In this document: in pieces, positions 33,931 to 44,639 of the stretch
Numbering within the stretch: the stretch's first letter is position 1
Layout of the letters: each line of letters starts with the position of its first letter
Origin: Nymphaea colorata
Taxonomy: Eukaryota; Streptophyta; Magnoliopsida; Nymphaeales; Nymphaeaceae
Direction: 5' to 3'
DNA length: 64,000 bases
Assembly: GCF_008831285.2 (NCBI RefSeq)
Contig: NC_045141.1
Location: forward strand, 5,721,224-5,785,223
Program-made: the position numbers and the translations under genes
Notes under the pieces: generated by a model
Database searches by the model: none
What the model was told of the DNA's origin: nothing
Seen by the model: only the letters and a program-made list of their open reading frames with translations

Positions 33931-35150
33931 AACCTGCATCATTGATCCATTCTACAATCAGATCTGAGTGCACTGTTGCTGTCACTCTTTCTTTATGTAT
34001 ATATATATATGTATATATATATGTATATATATATATATAGATAAAAGGAAAGTTGGTGAAAAGCAGATCACTTGGGTAAAAGACAAAAACTAGACCTATT
34101 AAACATAATTATTAAAATATTTTTGGGCAATCTAACCGCATAGATATGATCTTAAGAGTAATTTGATGAGAAACATATATTAAGTTGGTCATTTTCTAAT
34201 TAAAATATTTTTTTTAATAATAAAAATATAGACGACTTAAATAACATAAGATTTTTACTTTGCAATGGGGCAAAATGGTTTCAAACTTGCATATCTACAT
34301 AGGAGTTGGATCTAGTTTGCATTTTTATTGCATTCACATGTTTTAATATGTGCCGTGTATATTCATTGGATAAAAATCATATCTATATCCATTACTAGAG
34401 AGGGAGGTGTATAAGTAGTAGAACGTAAGCACTTAAAGTAAACATGGCACAAGCACAATATTTTCACGTGAACATGCTATCATGTGACTCGATTAATTGT
34501 TAGCAGATGCTAGTACCCATTTGACTGTGTATATCTGCATGAGGCTGTGTTGGAGAGGCCGGAGCATCTTGACAATTGGAGAAATCTATACATGTACACA
34601 GGAACACATACACACAAACACACACACACACACACCACGCTTTCGCCAGAGTATGTGTCGTATGCTCAAACCCAACATCTAACAAAATTTTGGATCTTGA
34701 CTGGTAGATGCTTTGGATTAAATTCATTTCACAACTGTCATTTTTGCATTAGTTTGTAAGATAGGCAGAAGCCACAGATATGCCATAGCCAAATAAAGTG
34801 CCCATCTAGTTCCCATAGGAGTTTGGTTCTTCCATATTTGAGGACATCAAGGCTCCCCAGTCTTCCTTACTCGCACTCAATTATAGATCTCAGCTCTGGT
34901 CATCTTGTGAGCTTGTGCAGGGTCCCAGCACTCTTGTTAGTCCCCATTGATAATGACATAATCCCAAAGACATGATTAACCCAAGGATTATTGACTTTGT
35001 TCTTTTGCTGCAAAGGATACATTGCATCTGATCGACAAGCATGCATGGAAATTAAAAGGGGCCTTGACCTGACCCAATCAGATAAGCCACCTTGCCCCAA
35101 CCATAGTTACATGTGCCACCCCAGAATGGAGATGGCCCATGTCATCCTAT
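33931..35150. other. Non-coding with microsatellites and a spacer-repeat fragment
   Basis: A compound (TA)n with gtatatat interruptions at about 33998-34041, a (CA)n run at about 34610-34635, and at 34694-34760 a fragment of the 350-bp spacer repeat (gatgctttggattaaattca). No gene. Confidence 0.5.
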
Positions 35151-35330
35151 CTAGGGGCGGAGCCAGGGGGGACCCGTAGGGGCCCTGGCCCTCCCTCAAT
35201 TTTTTTTTTAAATTTACATGTAAATTTTAGAAAATTTTACTTGTCTTATATAAAAACTTTGAAAAATGATATTTGAAAATTTTGAAACTTTAATTCGTTC
35301 CCCCTCATGAAAAATTTCTATCCCATAGAA
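35151..35330. mobile_element. hAT-type MITE, reverse orientation, one end eroded
   Basis: The left end ctaggggcggagccaggggg is a close match to the family terminus. The core (tttacatgtaaattttag, cttgtcttatataaaaactt) is the reverse complement of the copies at 4.0 and 31.9 kb. The right terminus and target duplication cannot be placed. Confidence 0.7.
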
Positions 35331-36164
35331 TTATCCTTCACCGACCACCATTTGGAGTAACCGATCATGTCGCCCCTTTTAATTAATCTGGATATATGAG
35401 TCCTGTGGTTGCATTCCAATCTGTTCCATATTTAATTGTAACAGATGACCTCCTACTGTATCGGAGACTGTCGCTTCACCTGTCATCAACCAATCTTGCT
35501 TGGCATTCATTCTTTGACAGTATGTGTACTCTTGATTTAACCCAATATCCAGATGACTTCAGATTTTGAAAAATCAAATATTGTACAAAAATCTCATGTT
35601 AATTAAGTGTTTGCATAAACAAAATCAAGTAAATGAAAGTTAAAGATTTAAAAAATATATATAACTTGAAGGACGTTTAGGTTGAAAGATGATTGAGACA
35701 CCATAAAAAGAAGCTTTAAGAAAGCATTTTTCGCATAAAAATGCAGTTCCGTATCAAGTACTTAACCTGCTGAGGGTTAAAAGTACATTTTAAAACTTGA
35801 GCAGTCTTATCATTGAGTAGCTTTTTTTAACTTCTTTGAAAGGAAAAATACCGAGAAACAACTTGTCATGAAGCTGCTACATAGATATTGCATAAGAAAT
35901 AAGAATAAAAATGTCAATAGCAATTAAGTGATGATATCATAATCAATATGGCTATCTGTGTTGTGCTTTAGTTTTGGAGGCAGGAAAATTACCTTGGAAA
36001 AAAATCAAGTGAAAGTAAATACCCTGGTGTGTCCCGGTATCCATGTTGCCATCTTGATACACCAATACGGCATGGAGACAAATTTGCTGCAGCTGAAAAT
36101 GACCAGTTAGGAGCCAAAAACAAAAAAAAAACAAGTTTTACTAACGCCAGAAAATGCCAATAAA
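35331..36164. other. Non-coding, nothing recognised
   Basis: No protein motif and no matching copy elsewhere in the window was noticed. Confidence 0.35.
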
Positions 36165-36621
36165 AGTTAGAAAACCGTCGGAATAAGTATTACTGACTGC
36201 GCATGGAATCTCTTAGTGTAGATGGTGTCGTCGAAGCTTTCACTGACAGATATGTCAACCGCAGTATATGTTTACATATCGTGTCAATCAGGGGCAGAGG
36301 GAGGGGGGCCCACCTGGACCATGGCCCGGGTGAGCGTAGGATTTTTTGTTTTTATATTGAAAAAACAATTTTTTTTAGTATGGCCCGACCTGTCACTCCT
36401 TTTGGCCCGACCTGCGGACCGTTTGGCCTGCCCTTGAAAAAAATCCTGGCTCCGCCCCTGGTGTCAATAAAGTCTGAACCTTTACAGGTAGTACTAAACC
36501 ATCGGTAAATGAACTCCGTAATTCTACTGATGGTTTTGCCACATTAGTAAATAACTGATCTTTAGTAACTGTTTTGTCATGTCGATAAATCACTGTCAGC
36601 TAAACGTGGATTTTTTGTAAT
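36165..36621 (-). mobile_element. CACTA-like terminal region with nested hAT MITE
   Basis: Repeated short motifs of the form ctgatgg, actgactg, taccgatgg and atttactaatg fill both sides of the nested MITE, and the minus strand begins CATTACAAAAAATCCACG at 36621. Arrays of such cgtcagt-like subterminal repeats next to a CACTACAAAAA-type end are typical of CACTA (En/Spm) elements. No transposase is present and the other end is not seen. The call rests on pattern only. Confidence 0.4.
36289..36460. mobile_element. hAT-type MITE with perfect 8-bp target duplication (short variant)
   Basis: It starts caggggcagagggagg and ends ctggctccgcccctg, flanked by GTGTCAAT at 36281-36288 and 36461-36468. 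At 172 bp it is shorter, and its interior differs from the other copies (tggcccgacctg repeated), so it may be a sister subfamily. It is nested in the CACTA-like sequence. Confidence 0.9.
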
Positions 36622-36699
36622 GGAAGAAAGAACAAATTTTAGATCATTCTAACTTGCACAATATAAAGGCTATTATAATGCCCAGTGTAAAGAATTGCA

Positions 36700-37494
36700 C
36701 TTAGTTCAGAAAAAGTTTACCTGCTGGCCAGCAAATAGAGTATTGGTCTGATCAAATCCGTCAATCGTTTCACGAGTAAGGCCTAATTACTTTTTCATAT
36801 TTGAGGGATTTGGACCAACTATGTATTGGTCAATGTGTTCAGTTGCACAACAAATCCAACTATGTGTTGGTCAACGTAATGAAAGCTCCTCCCTTTCTAT
36901 TGAGAGGGCTGTTCTTGAAGTCAGCTTGAGCTCTGGTCGAATCTTCAAACCCGCAGCTAAAAGCTTGAGTGGAGATGGCAATCTCAGCTAGGCTTGAGCT
37001 TATATACTCAGTAACAGTTTTATCTTGCTTTTGAAAAGTCTGCAATTTTCTGTTCAACAGAAATTCTCAGTCTTTTGATTCTCTAGCAAAGACCATTATA
37101 AGAGCATTCCAGACTTCAGCAGAGCTTTGGAGTCCAACCACAAGACCTAGCACTTCTTCTGAGAGTGATCCAGTGATCCACCCTCTAAGAAGTCGGTCTG
37201 ATTTTTTCCAGGCAAAGAATTCTGGATTTGGGACAGAACGGGCCTCACCATTTTCAACAATTTCAATGGTAGAGGTCGGTTTGGAGATTTGTCCATCAAT
37301 AAAACCTATCATGTCTTGGCTTCCAATCAGCCCAAGCATTTGGGTTTTCCAAAGCAAGTAATTCTTGTCAGAGATTTTGAAAGAGATAAAATTTGCAACA
37401 TTAACCGTTGAAGGATATGGATACTTAGCTGCCATGAAGGACGAAGAGGATGCACCGGAAGCCATGGAGAAATCTTTAATCCTCACGGAACTAT
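36700..37494 (-). pseudogene. Copia gag relic
   Basis: The minus strand from 37456 encodes a Copia gag N-terminus: a DKNYLLWKTQMLGLIG block, GFIDG, SDRLLRGWITGSLSEEVLG, and SSAEVWNAL...FARES. A frame break near 37065 leads to LNRKLQTFQKQDKTVTEYI and then GFEDSTRAQADF in a second frame, and a last piece FDQTNTLFAGQQVNFF lies near 36720-36760. In plant Copia elements gag coats the RNA in cytoplasmic particles. Directly upstream are the primer site and 5' LTR. Protease, integrase and RT are missing to the left. Confidence 0.85.
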
Positions 37495-37506
37495 GCTCTG
37501 ATACCA
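37495..37506 (-). promoter_or_regulatory. Primer binding site, tRNA-iMet type
   Basis: The minus strand reads TGGTATCAGAGC, the standard plant Copia primer binding site, immediately after the CA that ends the LTR. It fixes the orientation and the LTR edge. Confidence 0.95.
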
Positions 37507-38043
37507 TGAAAGGAAAAATTCAAGACTAAAATTTTAAGTGGTTCGGATTAAAAAGAATCATACGTCCACTGTCTCTCACACCAAGAAAAATGATGGATAT
37601 GAGGTTCCCTTGATGAGATAATTTATGCATGTTTCTTGGAGGGATTGTTACAGATTTGTTTAAAATTCAAACAATCCTTCCTTAAATTTCTAGTTTCTAT
37701 AATCATTTCTTTCTCCTTTGATGAGGATACATTGACACTTTTCTTGCCTAGATTCCCTGCCTCGTGAGGTGTTCTTCCTTGATTTATCACTCCAAATCTA
37801 ACGGGTATAGTTGCCTTTTTGTTTGATTTGTCATGATCTTCATGATTTTCTTCATTCGTTGAGCTGGCATGATCTTCACAATTTCCTTCATCCGGTGAGC
37901 AGCTGTATCAGTCTGCAGCTTGTGCGTTTACACAACGGCCATGGTCATTTACGTGAATGGAACAGGTTGGTCATCACCACTTTGTTCTATGCAACAGCCA
38001 CGGCATTAATTGTGACTATTAAAAATGATTGATACCCCTAACA
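37507..38043 (-). mobile_element. Copia 5' LTR, 537 bp
   Basis: On the minus strand it begins TGTTAGGGGTATC at 38043 and ends TTTCA at 37507, directly before the primer site. Beyond 38043 begins duplicated spacer block d2. No target duplication can be checked because the 3' end of the element is lost. The last nine bases (cccctaaca on the + strand) also occur at 17066 in the partner block. Confidence 0.85.
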
Positions 38044-39535
38044 GCCACGGTGTTTACCTTGCCTGAACCCCAGTAGAGGCTATAACCACAGGTCCCTGAA
38101 TGGCAGTGCATGCACCCTCCCTGAAGTCAAAAGGGTGTACCAACTGCACCCGTTTCAGATCTGCATCTTTCTGTTTAGTTGCAGTTCCTTTCTCTTCTTC
38201 AGGTAAATCTTTTATCTTTTCACGTATTTGCAGTAAGAAAGATACCCAAGTTAAAAAAGAGAAAATGTAGGAGGGAAGATTTACTTTGGGTGAAAAAGGT
38301 GCTTGTTTACTTTGTTCATAATTGTAAAAGAATTTTTAATGTTCCCACCTGAGGCATGCACACAAACCGAGTGATCACTTTTTCCAATTTTCACACAAAC
38401 CGAGTGACCACTTTTTCCAATTTTGCAGGTAGAATTGGGCATGTGGCACATGGGAAATTAACTGTTGTTAAGCTGGTGTGCAGTGATATGAGTCCTTAAG
38501 AGCTAAAAATGTGTCTGTCCCCTTATTCCGGATGACCAAATTTGAATATCAATCAAGAATTGTATGTTGTACCTTTAATTAGGTGTACTACTCTTGGTCA
38601 AGAAAGTCATTGCTAATGGATGGGCAGCCATTTGACCCAAATGCTAGTTACTATTTCTCATATTTTATATTTATATATATGTATATGTGTGTGTGTGTGT
38701 GTGTGTAATAAAGTGGCACAACATGTATAAGTTGGGAACACAATGGGAATGTGGTTCAATCACATGAACTGATTCAACCAACTAACAGTAATGTGTAATA
38801 ACGTTTGTACTCCTAAAGAAATGTTTGCTCTTGACTCCCAAGCAAGAGAGTGCTTTCTGCTTCAAAAAAATTGTGGTACCAGCTAACTGAACGTAGGAAT
38901 GAAGATGATGCACAACAGTATATTTCAAACGTCAAGAACTTCAAAATTAGTGTGGGGAATGAGGTGAAGGACTTATTTTCAGCTAGAAATAGAAAGTGAA
39001 ATTCTACCATCTATTATTGACTTGGTATTTAAACCTTGTTGTGCCATTAATGTTGAATATAGAAGAAGTTTAAGATACATAGAGAGGGGAAAAAGTTTAG
39101 GGGTGTCATGTCAACATGAAAAGTTTAGGTGGTTAGGGTCTCTGAGACAATATTTCTTTGGTGAAGGAATCTCATTCCTCATGGGTGGACTCCTTTTTGG
39201 TCACTCAACTGTTTCCTTTTTTTCTCTCACTCTGACTTGTCTGTTTTTCAATCTCTCTTTCTCTCACACACACATAAACAGATGCATGCGTGCATGCATT
39301 GACACATATGAAGTAAAGTAGAAGAAAACGAATTAGGGAATGCCAGATGGAAGTTTGAAGAAATAGATATAAAGTACTGTGGTTGCTGCTTCACGCCATG
39401 CATTTGTTGTTAAGCTAAGCAAACTTGCTCCATAAATTGCACAGACAGGCAAAGGATGGAAATTAGGCAATGTTCCAGCAATAAAAGGAAGCTATGTCAC
39501 CAAATCAGTTGAAGTCACCATATGGAATGAAAACA

Positions 39536-39569
<34 letters not shown>

Positions 39570-39930
39570 AGGGTCAAAGGGGCTTCTTCTTCAATGAATG
39601 AGCAGTGCACTCTTTTAGTGCTTAAAACCGGCATCCAATTAAGCAGTCCAGTGTCATTGTCATGCACCTTGCAGCCATTCTTCTGGGTCTGTTGTAATTA
39701 AAATTATTCTCTTATCACTGTCTTTTTGACTGCTGGATGCTTTGGATTAAATTCATTTCATAACTGTCTTCTTTTTTTTTTTTTTTTTTTTTTGCTTTTA
39801 GTTTGTATGAATACCCTTTGTCCATCGTAAAGAAAATGATGTTCTCGTCACTGTCTCTTTTACTGGTAGATATTATGGATTAAATATATATCACAACTAC
39901 TTTTTTTTGCTTTATTTGCTTTATTTTATA
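38044..39930. repeat. Duplicated spacer block d2 (partner 17066-19300), ending in a 350-bp repeat copy
   Basis: It has the same segments as d1 in order, with an extra small duplication (cacacaaaccgagtga twice, about 38360-38410), a (TG)n at 38685-38706, a (CA)n-(GA)n run at about 39533-39570 and a T-tract at 39770-39793. From 39572 it continues as a copy of the 350-bp spacer repeat right up to NLR-D coding sequence. Confidence 0.9.
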
Positions 39931-40840
39931 TAAAGAGAAAGTAAAAGAACTCTTGTTTGATGGCTTCAATGAGAGTAGTGCGCTCGGAAAAGATGGTGTT
40001 TCTATTGTATCCATTGTAGGTCAAGGTGGGATTGGGAAAACAACTATTGCAAAAATGGTTTTTAATGAAGTCAAAGAACAGTTTGGGAACCGCAGGTGGT
40101 GGGTTTGTGTTTCAGAGAAGCCAAATCGTATGGGTTTGATGAAAAAGATATGCAAGGAATCGGTCAGAGAACTTAAGGGTACCACTTCCTTGTGTGATTT
40201 GTGCACACGATTACGGAGTAAGCTGTCAAAGAGAAAGTTCTTATTGATCTTAGATGATCTATGTGAATTAGATGGGTGGTGGGGAGACTTAGCAGCCATC
40301 CTGTTGGGAGGTGCAAAGGAAAGCAAGATTTTGATCACCAATAGAAAGGTAGAAGTCTCCCAAGAGATTGGTGCTAAAATTCATAAATTGCCACAAATGT
40401 CACCATTTGAAACGTATTGGGGAGAAAATAGTGGCGAAATGTGATGGGTTGCCACTTGTTGTTCAGACGGTAGGATCCTTAATGGGTACAAAAATGAAGA
40501 CGAAAGACGACTGGGAAACCGATGAGAAGAGTGAGATCTGGGAATGGAAGATGCCTTCCTCAACATCATCATCCTCTGAAATATGTGGTAGCGTTCTTCC
40601 TGGTCTCATGCTGAGCTACGATGACTTGGCACATTATTTGAAGATTTGTTTTTATATTGCTGCATTTATCCAAAGGATCATGAGATAAAAATGGATAGAT
40701 TGGTCATGCAATGGATGGCACATGGATTGATTGACCAAAAGAAAGCCATTGATGTGGAAGTGACTGCTAACCAATGGTGTCGACAATGCAGAAGTGCAAA
40801 AGCGTAATGCCTGAAGAGCAGCAAATAAGTTGTGCACAAT
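39931..40840 (+). pseudogene. NLR-D, NB-ARC domain without CC
   Basis: Coding similarity starts abruptly at about 39940 (KVKELLFDGFNESS, 20-odd residues before the P-loop). The P-loop is intact, GQGGIGKTTIAKMVF; RNBS-A is WWVCVSEKPNRMGL; kinase-2 is FLLILDDLCEL, with tryptophan replaced by cysteine; RNBS-B is KILITNRK. After KLPQMS about 25 codons of RNBS-C are deleted and the frame shifts. GLPL (AKCDGLPLVVQTVGSLM) and RNBS-D (AHYLKICF, then a shift) follow, and the winged-helix piece MQWMAHGLIDQKK ends near 40770. The MHD region is deleted. The CC domain was replaced by spacer block d2. Confidence 0.88.
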
Positions 40841-42465
40841 ATTATGAGTGAGTTGCCTTTGGTTTATACTAAAGACTTAGCCAATTTCAAGTAGTTGAGA
40901 GTGTTGTCATTGAGGGAATGTCAGATCGATGAGCTGCCAAAGTCCATTGAAGACCTTGCACTTCTAAAATATTTGGATCAAAGCCATTCTCATGTGAGGC
41001 GGTTGCCCAGTTCAATCGGCAGACTCCGTAACCTGCAAACATTGGATTAAGTAATAGCAGAATTGGAGAGTTGCCCAAGGAAATAGGCGAAGTGTGCAAC
41101 TTGAGGTATCTTTGCCTGAAAGATGCAGAGAATTGGGATTTGTAGCTGAAGGCTTGGAGAAGCTTACTAATTTACGAACCTTGCATAGGTTTATGGTATG
41201 CGATGACAAGGGGGATACAAGAGGATGCAATATTAAGGAAATAAAAGACTTGAATAAACTAAAGGGGGAATTGTAAATAGAAGGTTTGGGTGGGGGAAGG
41301 GTGAAAGTAATTGATGCACAGAAAGCAGAGCTTAAGGAGAAGAATGAACTAATTAAGGTGAAATTTGACTTCGAGGTGCGAGAGGATGATAAAGTTGGTA
41401 GTGCTTCTGAACAGAAGGGTTTGCTGGAGGCTTTGAAACCTCCACATGGCATAGAGAGGTTGGAAATTTGGTGTTATACAGGAGATAGGCCTGCATGGTA
41501 TTCGGACACGAATTATGGGAAGCTGCGAACAGTATGGCTGCTAAGTTGCCCATCAAGGGCAACAGTGATAGGAACTAAATCATTGGAAGAATTGGGGGTC
41601 AGCGACTGCCCAACATTGTGTGAATTACGGAGCATGCCTTTGCTGAAGTCCTTGGAGATTTGGGAGTGTGATGGGCTCAACACGATTGGTGACTTGCCTG
41701 CATTGGAGTCGTTAGATGTGAAAAGCTGAAGACTCGCTAACATGCCTGCATTGGAGTCGTTGGAGGTGAAGGGATGTGGTAGGGTAGAGCAAGTAGCTGA
41801 TGATCACATGCCAGCTGTAAGGAGGTTGTGGTTGTCTGACCTGAACATTTTGAAGCAGCTCCCTAACCTCATTGATAGTGCAAGATTGGGATGGAAATTG
41901 CTTGAGCAACTACCTAACTTCATTGAGTTGGGGTTGGATTCAGAATTGCCCAAGTGCAAGATTGTGATGGAAATTGCTTTAGCAACTACGTAACCTCATT
42001 GAGTTGGGGTTGGATTCAGAATCAGCAGTACTACTGCCATCGCCATTGCCATCACAAGTACCCACATTTCTACCCTCCCTTACATGTCTGTATTTGAGAG
42101 GCAATAATGTTGATGAGGAGGTCAAATGGGGAAGGGTGCCCCAGTGGGTGTGGGGTTTCTCTCAACTGGAGGAATTTCACCTACACTCTTTCTCTAAGGA
42201 CATTAGCTTGGGAGGCCACTGGCAATGCCTCCCGAAACTGAGAGGGCTATCGCTTTGGGATTTCCCCAATCTGAAGTCTCTGGTGAACGTGAATAATATT
42301 ACTCCCCAACAACAACAAAATGAAACTACATGTCCCACCGATGCACAGCAACAGATCGCCTGCCTCTCCAACCTTCAATGTTGACAATCGACTCATGTCC
42401 AGCACTCCATCTGCCGCAGGAGTTAACGGACCATCTTGGGGAAAGACTAGACATATATAGATAAT
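40841..42465 (+). pseudogene. NLR-D, LRR region with stops and frame changes
   Basis: Begins LRVLSLRECQIDELPKSI and LPSSIGRLRNLQTLD, then is frame-broken to 41285. From 41286 two open stretches carry VKVIDAQKAELKEK, LEALKPPHGIERLEI, LLKSLEIWECDGLNTIGDL and VADDHMPAVRRLWL. A 76-bp tandem duplication at 41879-42030 shifts the frame. The last stretch (42004-42384) holds VPQWVWGFSQLEEFHLHSF, LGGHWQCLPKLRGL and CPTDAQQQIACL; a final frameshift precedes the expected end near 42462. It is more complete in the LRR than NLR-C. Confidence 0.88.
41879..42027 (+). repeat. 76-bp tandem duplication inside NLR-D LRR
   Basis: Copies begin tgcaagattg at 41879 and 41955, followed by gatggaaattgctt and cattgagttggggttggatt. 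Since 76 is not a multiple of three, the duplication by itself breaks the reading frame. Confidence 0.92.
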
Positions 42466-44085
42466 GTTACTGAAAATTAGTGACAAATTCTAATTAATTA
42501 TTTTGGTTAAATATGTGTGTTTCCATTCATTGCCTCTTCTTTCTCCCTCTCCCTCTCCCTCTTGTTTGATTTCGGTCCGGTAAATTGAAGTGTTGTTGAA
42601 CTGAACTGGCATACCTTTTATGCATCAACGGAGTCTTGTCTACCTCTTTTAACTTCCTCAAATTGATGACCAACTCTATGATTTTTTTTTTTGTAATTGA
42701 AAACAAAGATCAATTTTGTGAATACCAGCAGGTACCATGTATAAATGATAAATCTGATGCTATTTGGGCCAAATAGAAGGCAATGTCCTTTTTTGGCTTG
42801 AATCTGTACAGATACTAAAGTTACCTTTTTCCTTTAAGAAAATTTTTAAAAACAATTTTAAATATTATTTTGTTTTCAATCCATCAATTGATGCACAAAG
42901 GCCCTGATTTATTAGCTGATATGATAAAATCCCAAGTTGGCCATTATTTGAGCGGCCTTCAAAGGTTTTCACATTTAGGCCATTAATATGATGATCTTCA
43001 TAAATTTAAAACACAAACCCGTAGTCTGAAAATGTGCCTACATTCTTAACTTTTAAGAAGATGCACTTGCTATACACATTTCTTCAAAATTATATGAGAT
43101 GTTTGAAAAAAAATTGGAAACTGCTTATAGTTGAATAATTTATAATTCATGCATTTTACAGTGTGTTTTTTAACTCAGATGGATATATGAAAGCATTGAA
43201 ATTATAAAACTTTTTCCAAAGTGTAAGATTCTAAGAAATCACACCAACATGTCCATATGAGGCTTTTGGCATCGGTTGTTTTATGAGGAAGCAGGCCCTG
43301 CTGGATCACATGTTTCTCAGCAATTTACTTGATTATAATATGGCCAAAATTCAGTGACAGCAAGTGAATGTATAACACGCCTGGCTCGCCCCAGCCATCA
43401 AGATCCAAGCAAAAATGAAAAGAAAAAAATAGACTTTGTAGTTTGTAGACAGCGGTATGGACCACAATACATAATTGGCAAACAATCCCGTGCATTGCAT
43501 GAACTTTATTTTCGTCAAAAAGAAAAAACACTTAAATTTGTTCAAGATAAACATCTGGGTTAAAATCAGACCCAACTATTCCACACCCTTCACACACTAA
43601 TCACAAAAGCTTCCAAAGCTGAAGCTTTCCTCTCTTATTTTCCTTTAATTTCTACAACTTGCTGTCCTTCTGTCGGCAAGCAGATTGCAAATGGGGTCGA
43701 GTTCTACTGTTATACAGACACACACACACACACACACATATATATTTATGTACATATATATAAGCCACAGCAACAACCGAGGTACTTAATGAACTGTACA
43801 TTTTTACCACTGTGCGAAAAATGTTGGATTTCTTCTTTTAAACCCTCAACTGCAGCTTTATGTGTATGAAATCAAGAAAGCCAACATGAAAGCAAATTGC
43901 TAGAAAGACTAGCTAGAAAATCTAGCCTGGCCATGTAATTGGTCTGAACCAACCTTGCCTGGCTAGTGCCACTTGATCTTAATTTGTTGCTATCGTTAGA
44001 GAGACCTTTCACACTTAGTACTGAGCTCATGGTTCTGTCAAACAGAGTCTGTTGAAAAACAACAGCTGAACTAGATTTGTATGAG
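42466..44085. repeat. Duplicated 3' spacer f2 (partner 28819-30340)
   Basis: See shared segments under f1. This copy has a (CA)n at 43720-43738 and lacks the long (TA)n tracts of f1. Confidence 0.9.
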
Positions 44086-44639
44086 TCCCAGCGATCCTGA
44101 TCCTAATCCCAATCATGGGGACATCATGTTAAACGAGTACTAACTAAACGAGTTAAAAGAAACAGTACATATTTAGCATAAGAAGCTAAATAAGTTGGGT
44201 TCGAGCTCGATGTTGTATCGTCAAGTTGAGCTCCAGCTTGAGTTTTTTGAGTCAGTCAATATTTGATTTGATTTAAATTTATGTTCAATTTTAAACAAAT
44301 ATCTATCTGATATCCATGTATTTTGGAAGTCGATTCTTAAAATATCAACTACTGTGGTTTGAAATGATTAGTTGTTTATTTAGAAGCTTGATTTGTATAG
44401 AGAATGCTAATTAAAAAGTCAAATTCATATAAAATTCTGATTATGAATACAAAAGTTAGATTGAAATGTTGCCACATTTGAATTCGTTTTGAAATAGGTG
44501 GACCATATCCAATAAATCGGACATTTATAGTTTGTGTATAGTTTCCAATTTCATCCCGTTCTTAATAAAACATGGGAGCCTACTGCTGGTCAGTTTGCAT
44601 CGGTAACTGGACATTATAAAACGATACATATGGTCCAAA
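44086..44639. other. Non-coding, with GAGCTC-rich and AT-rich dispersed repeats
   Basis: Around 44150-44250 the gggttcgagctcgatg and gttgagctccagcttgag pattern recalls 0.93-1.33 kb. Around 44260-44530 a tttgatttgatttaaattta-type repeat recalls 20.47-20.61 and 62.33-62.60 kb. No gene. Confidence 0.4.

Noticed and set aside
18542-39321. Two similar ORFs, 18542-18820 and 39022-39321, both encoding LRQY.FGE.ISFLMGGLLF, looked like a conserved small gene.
   Set aside because: They lie in duplicated non-coding spacer blocks d1/d2, run into microsatellite-encoded strings, and differ in start, end and frame outside the shared part. The similarity is explained by the block duplication.
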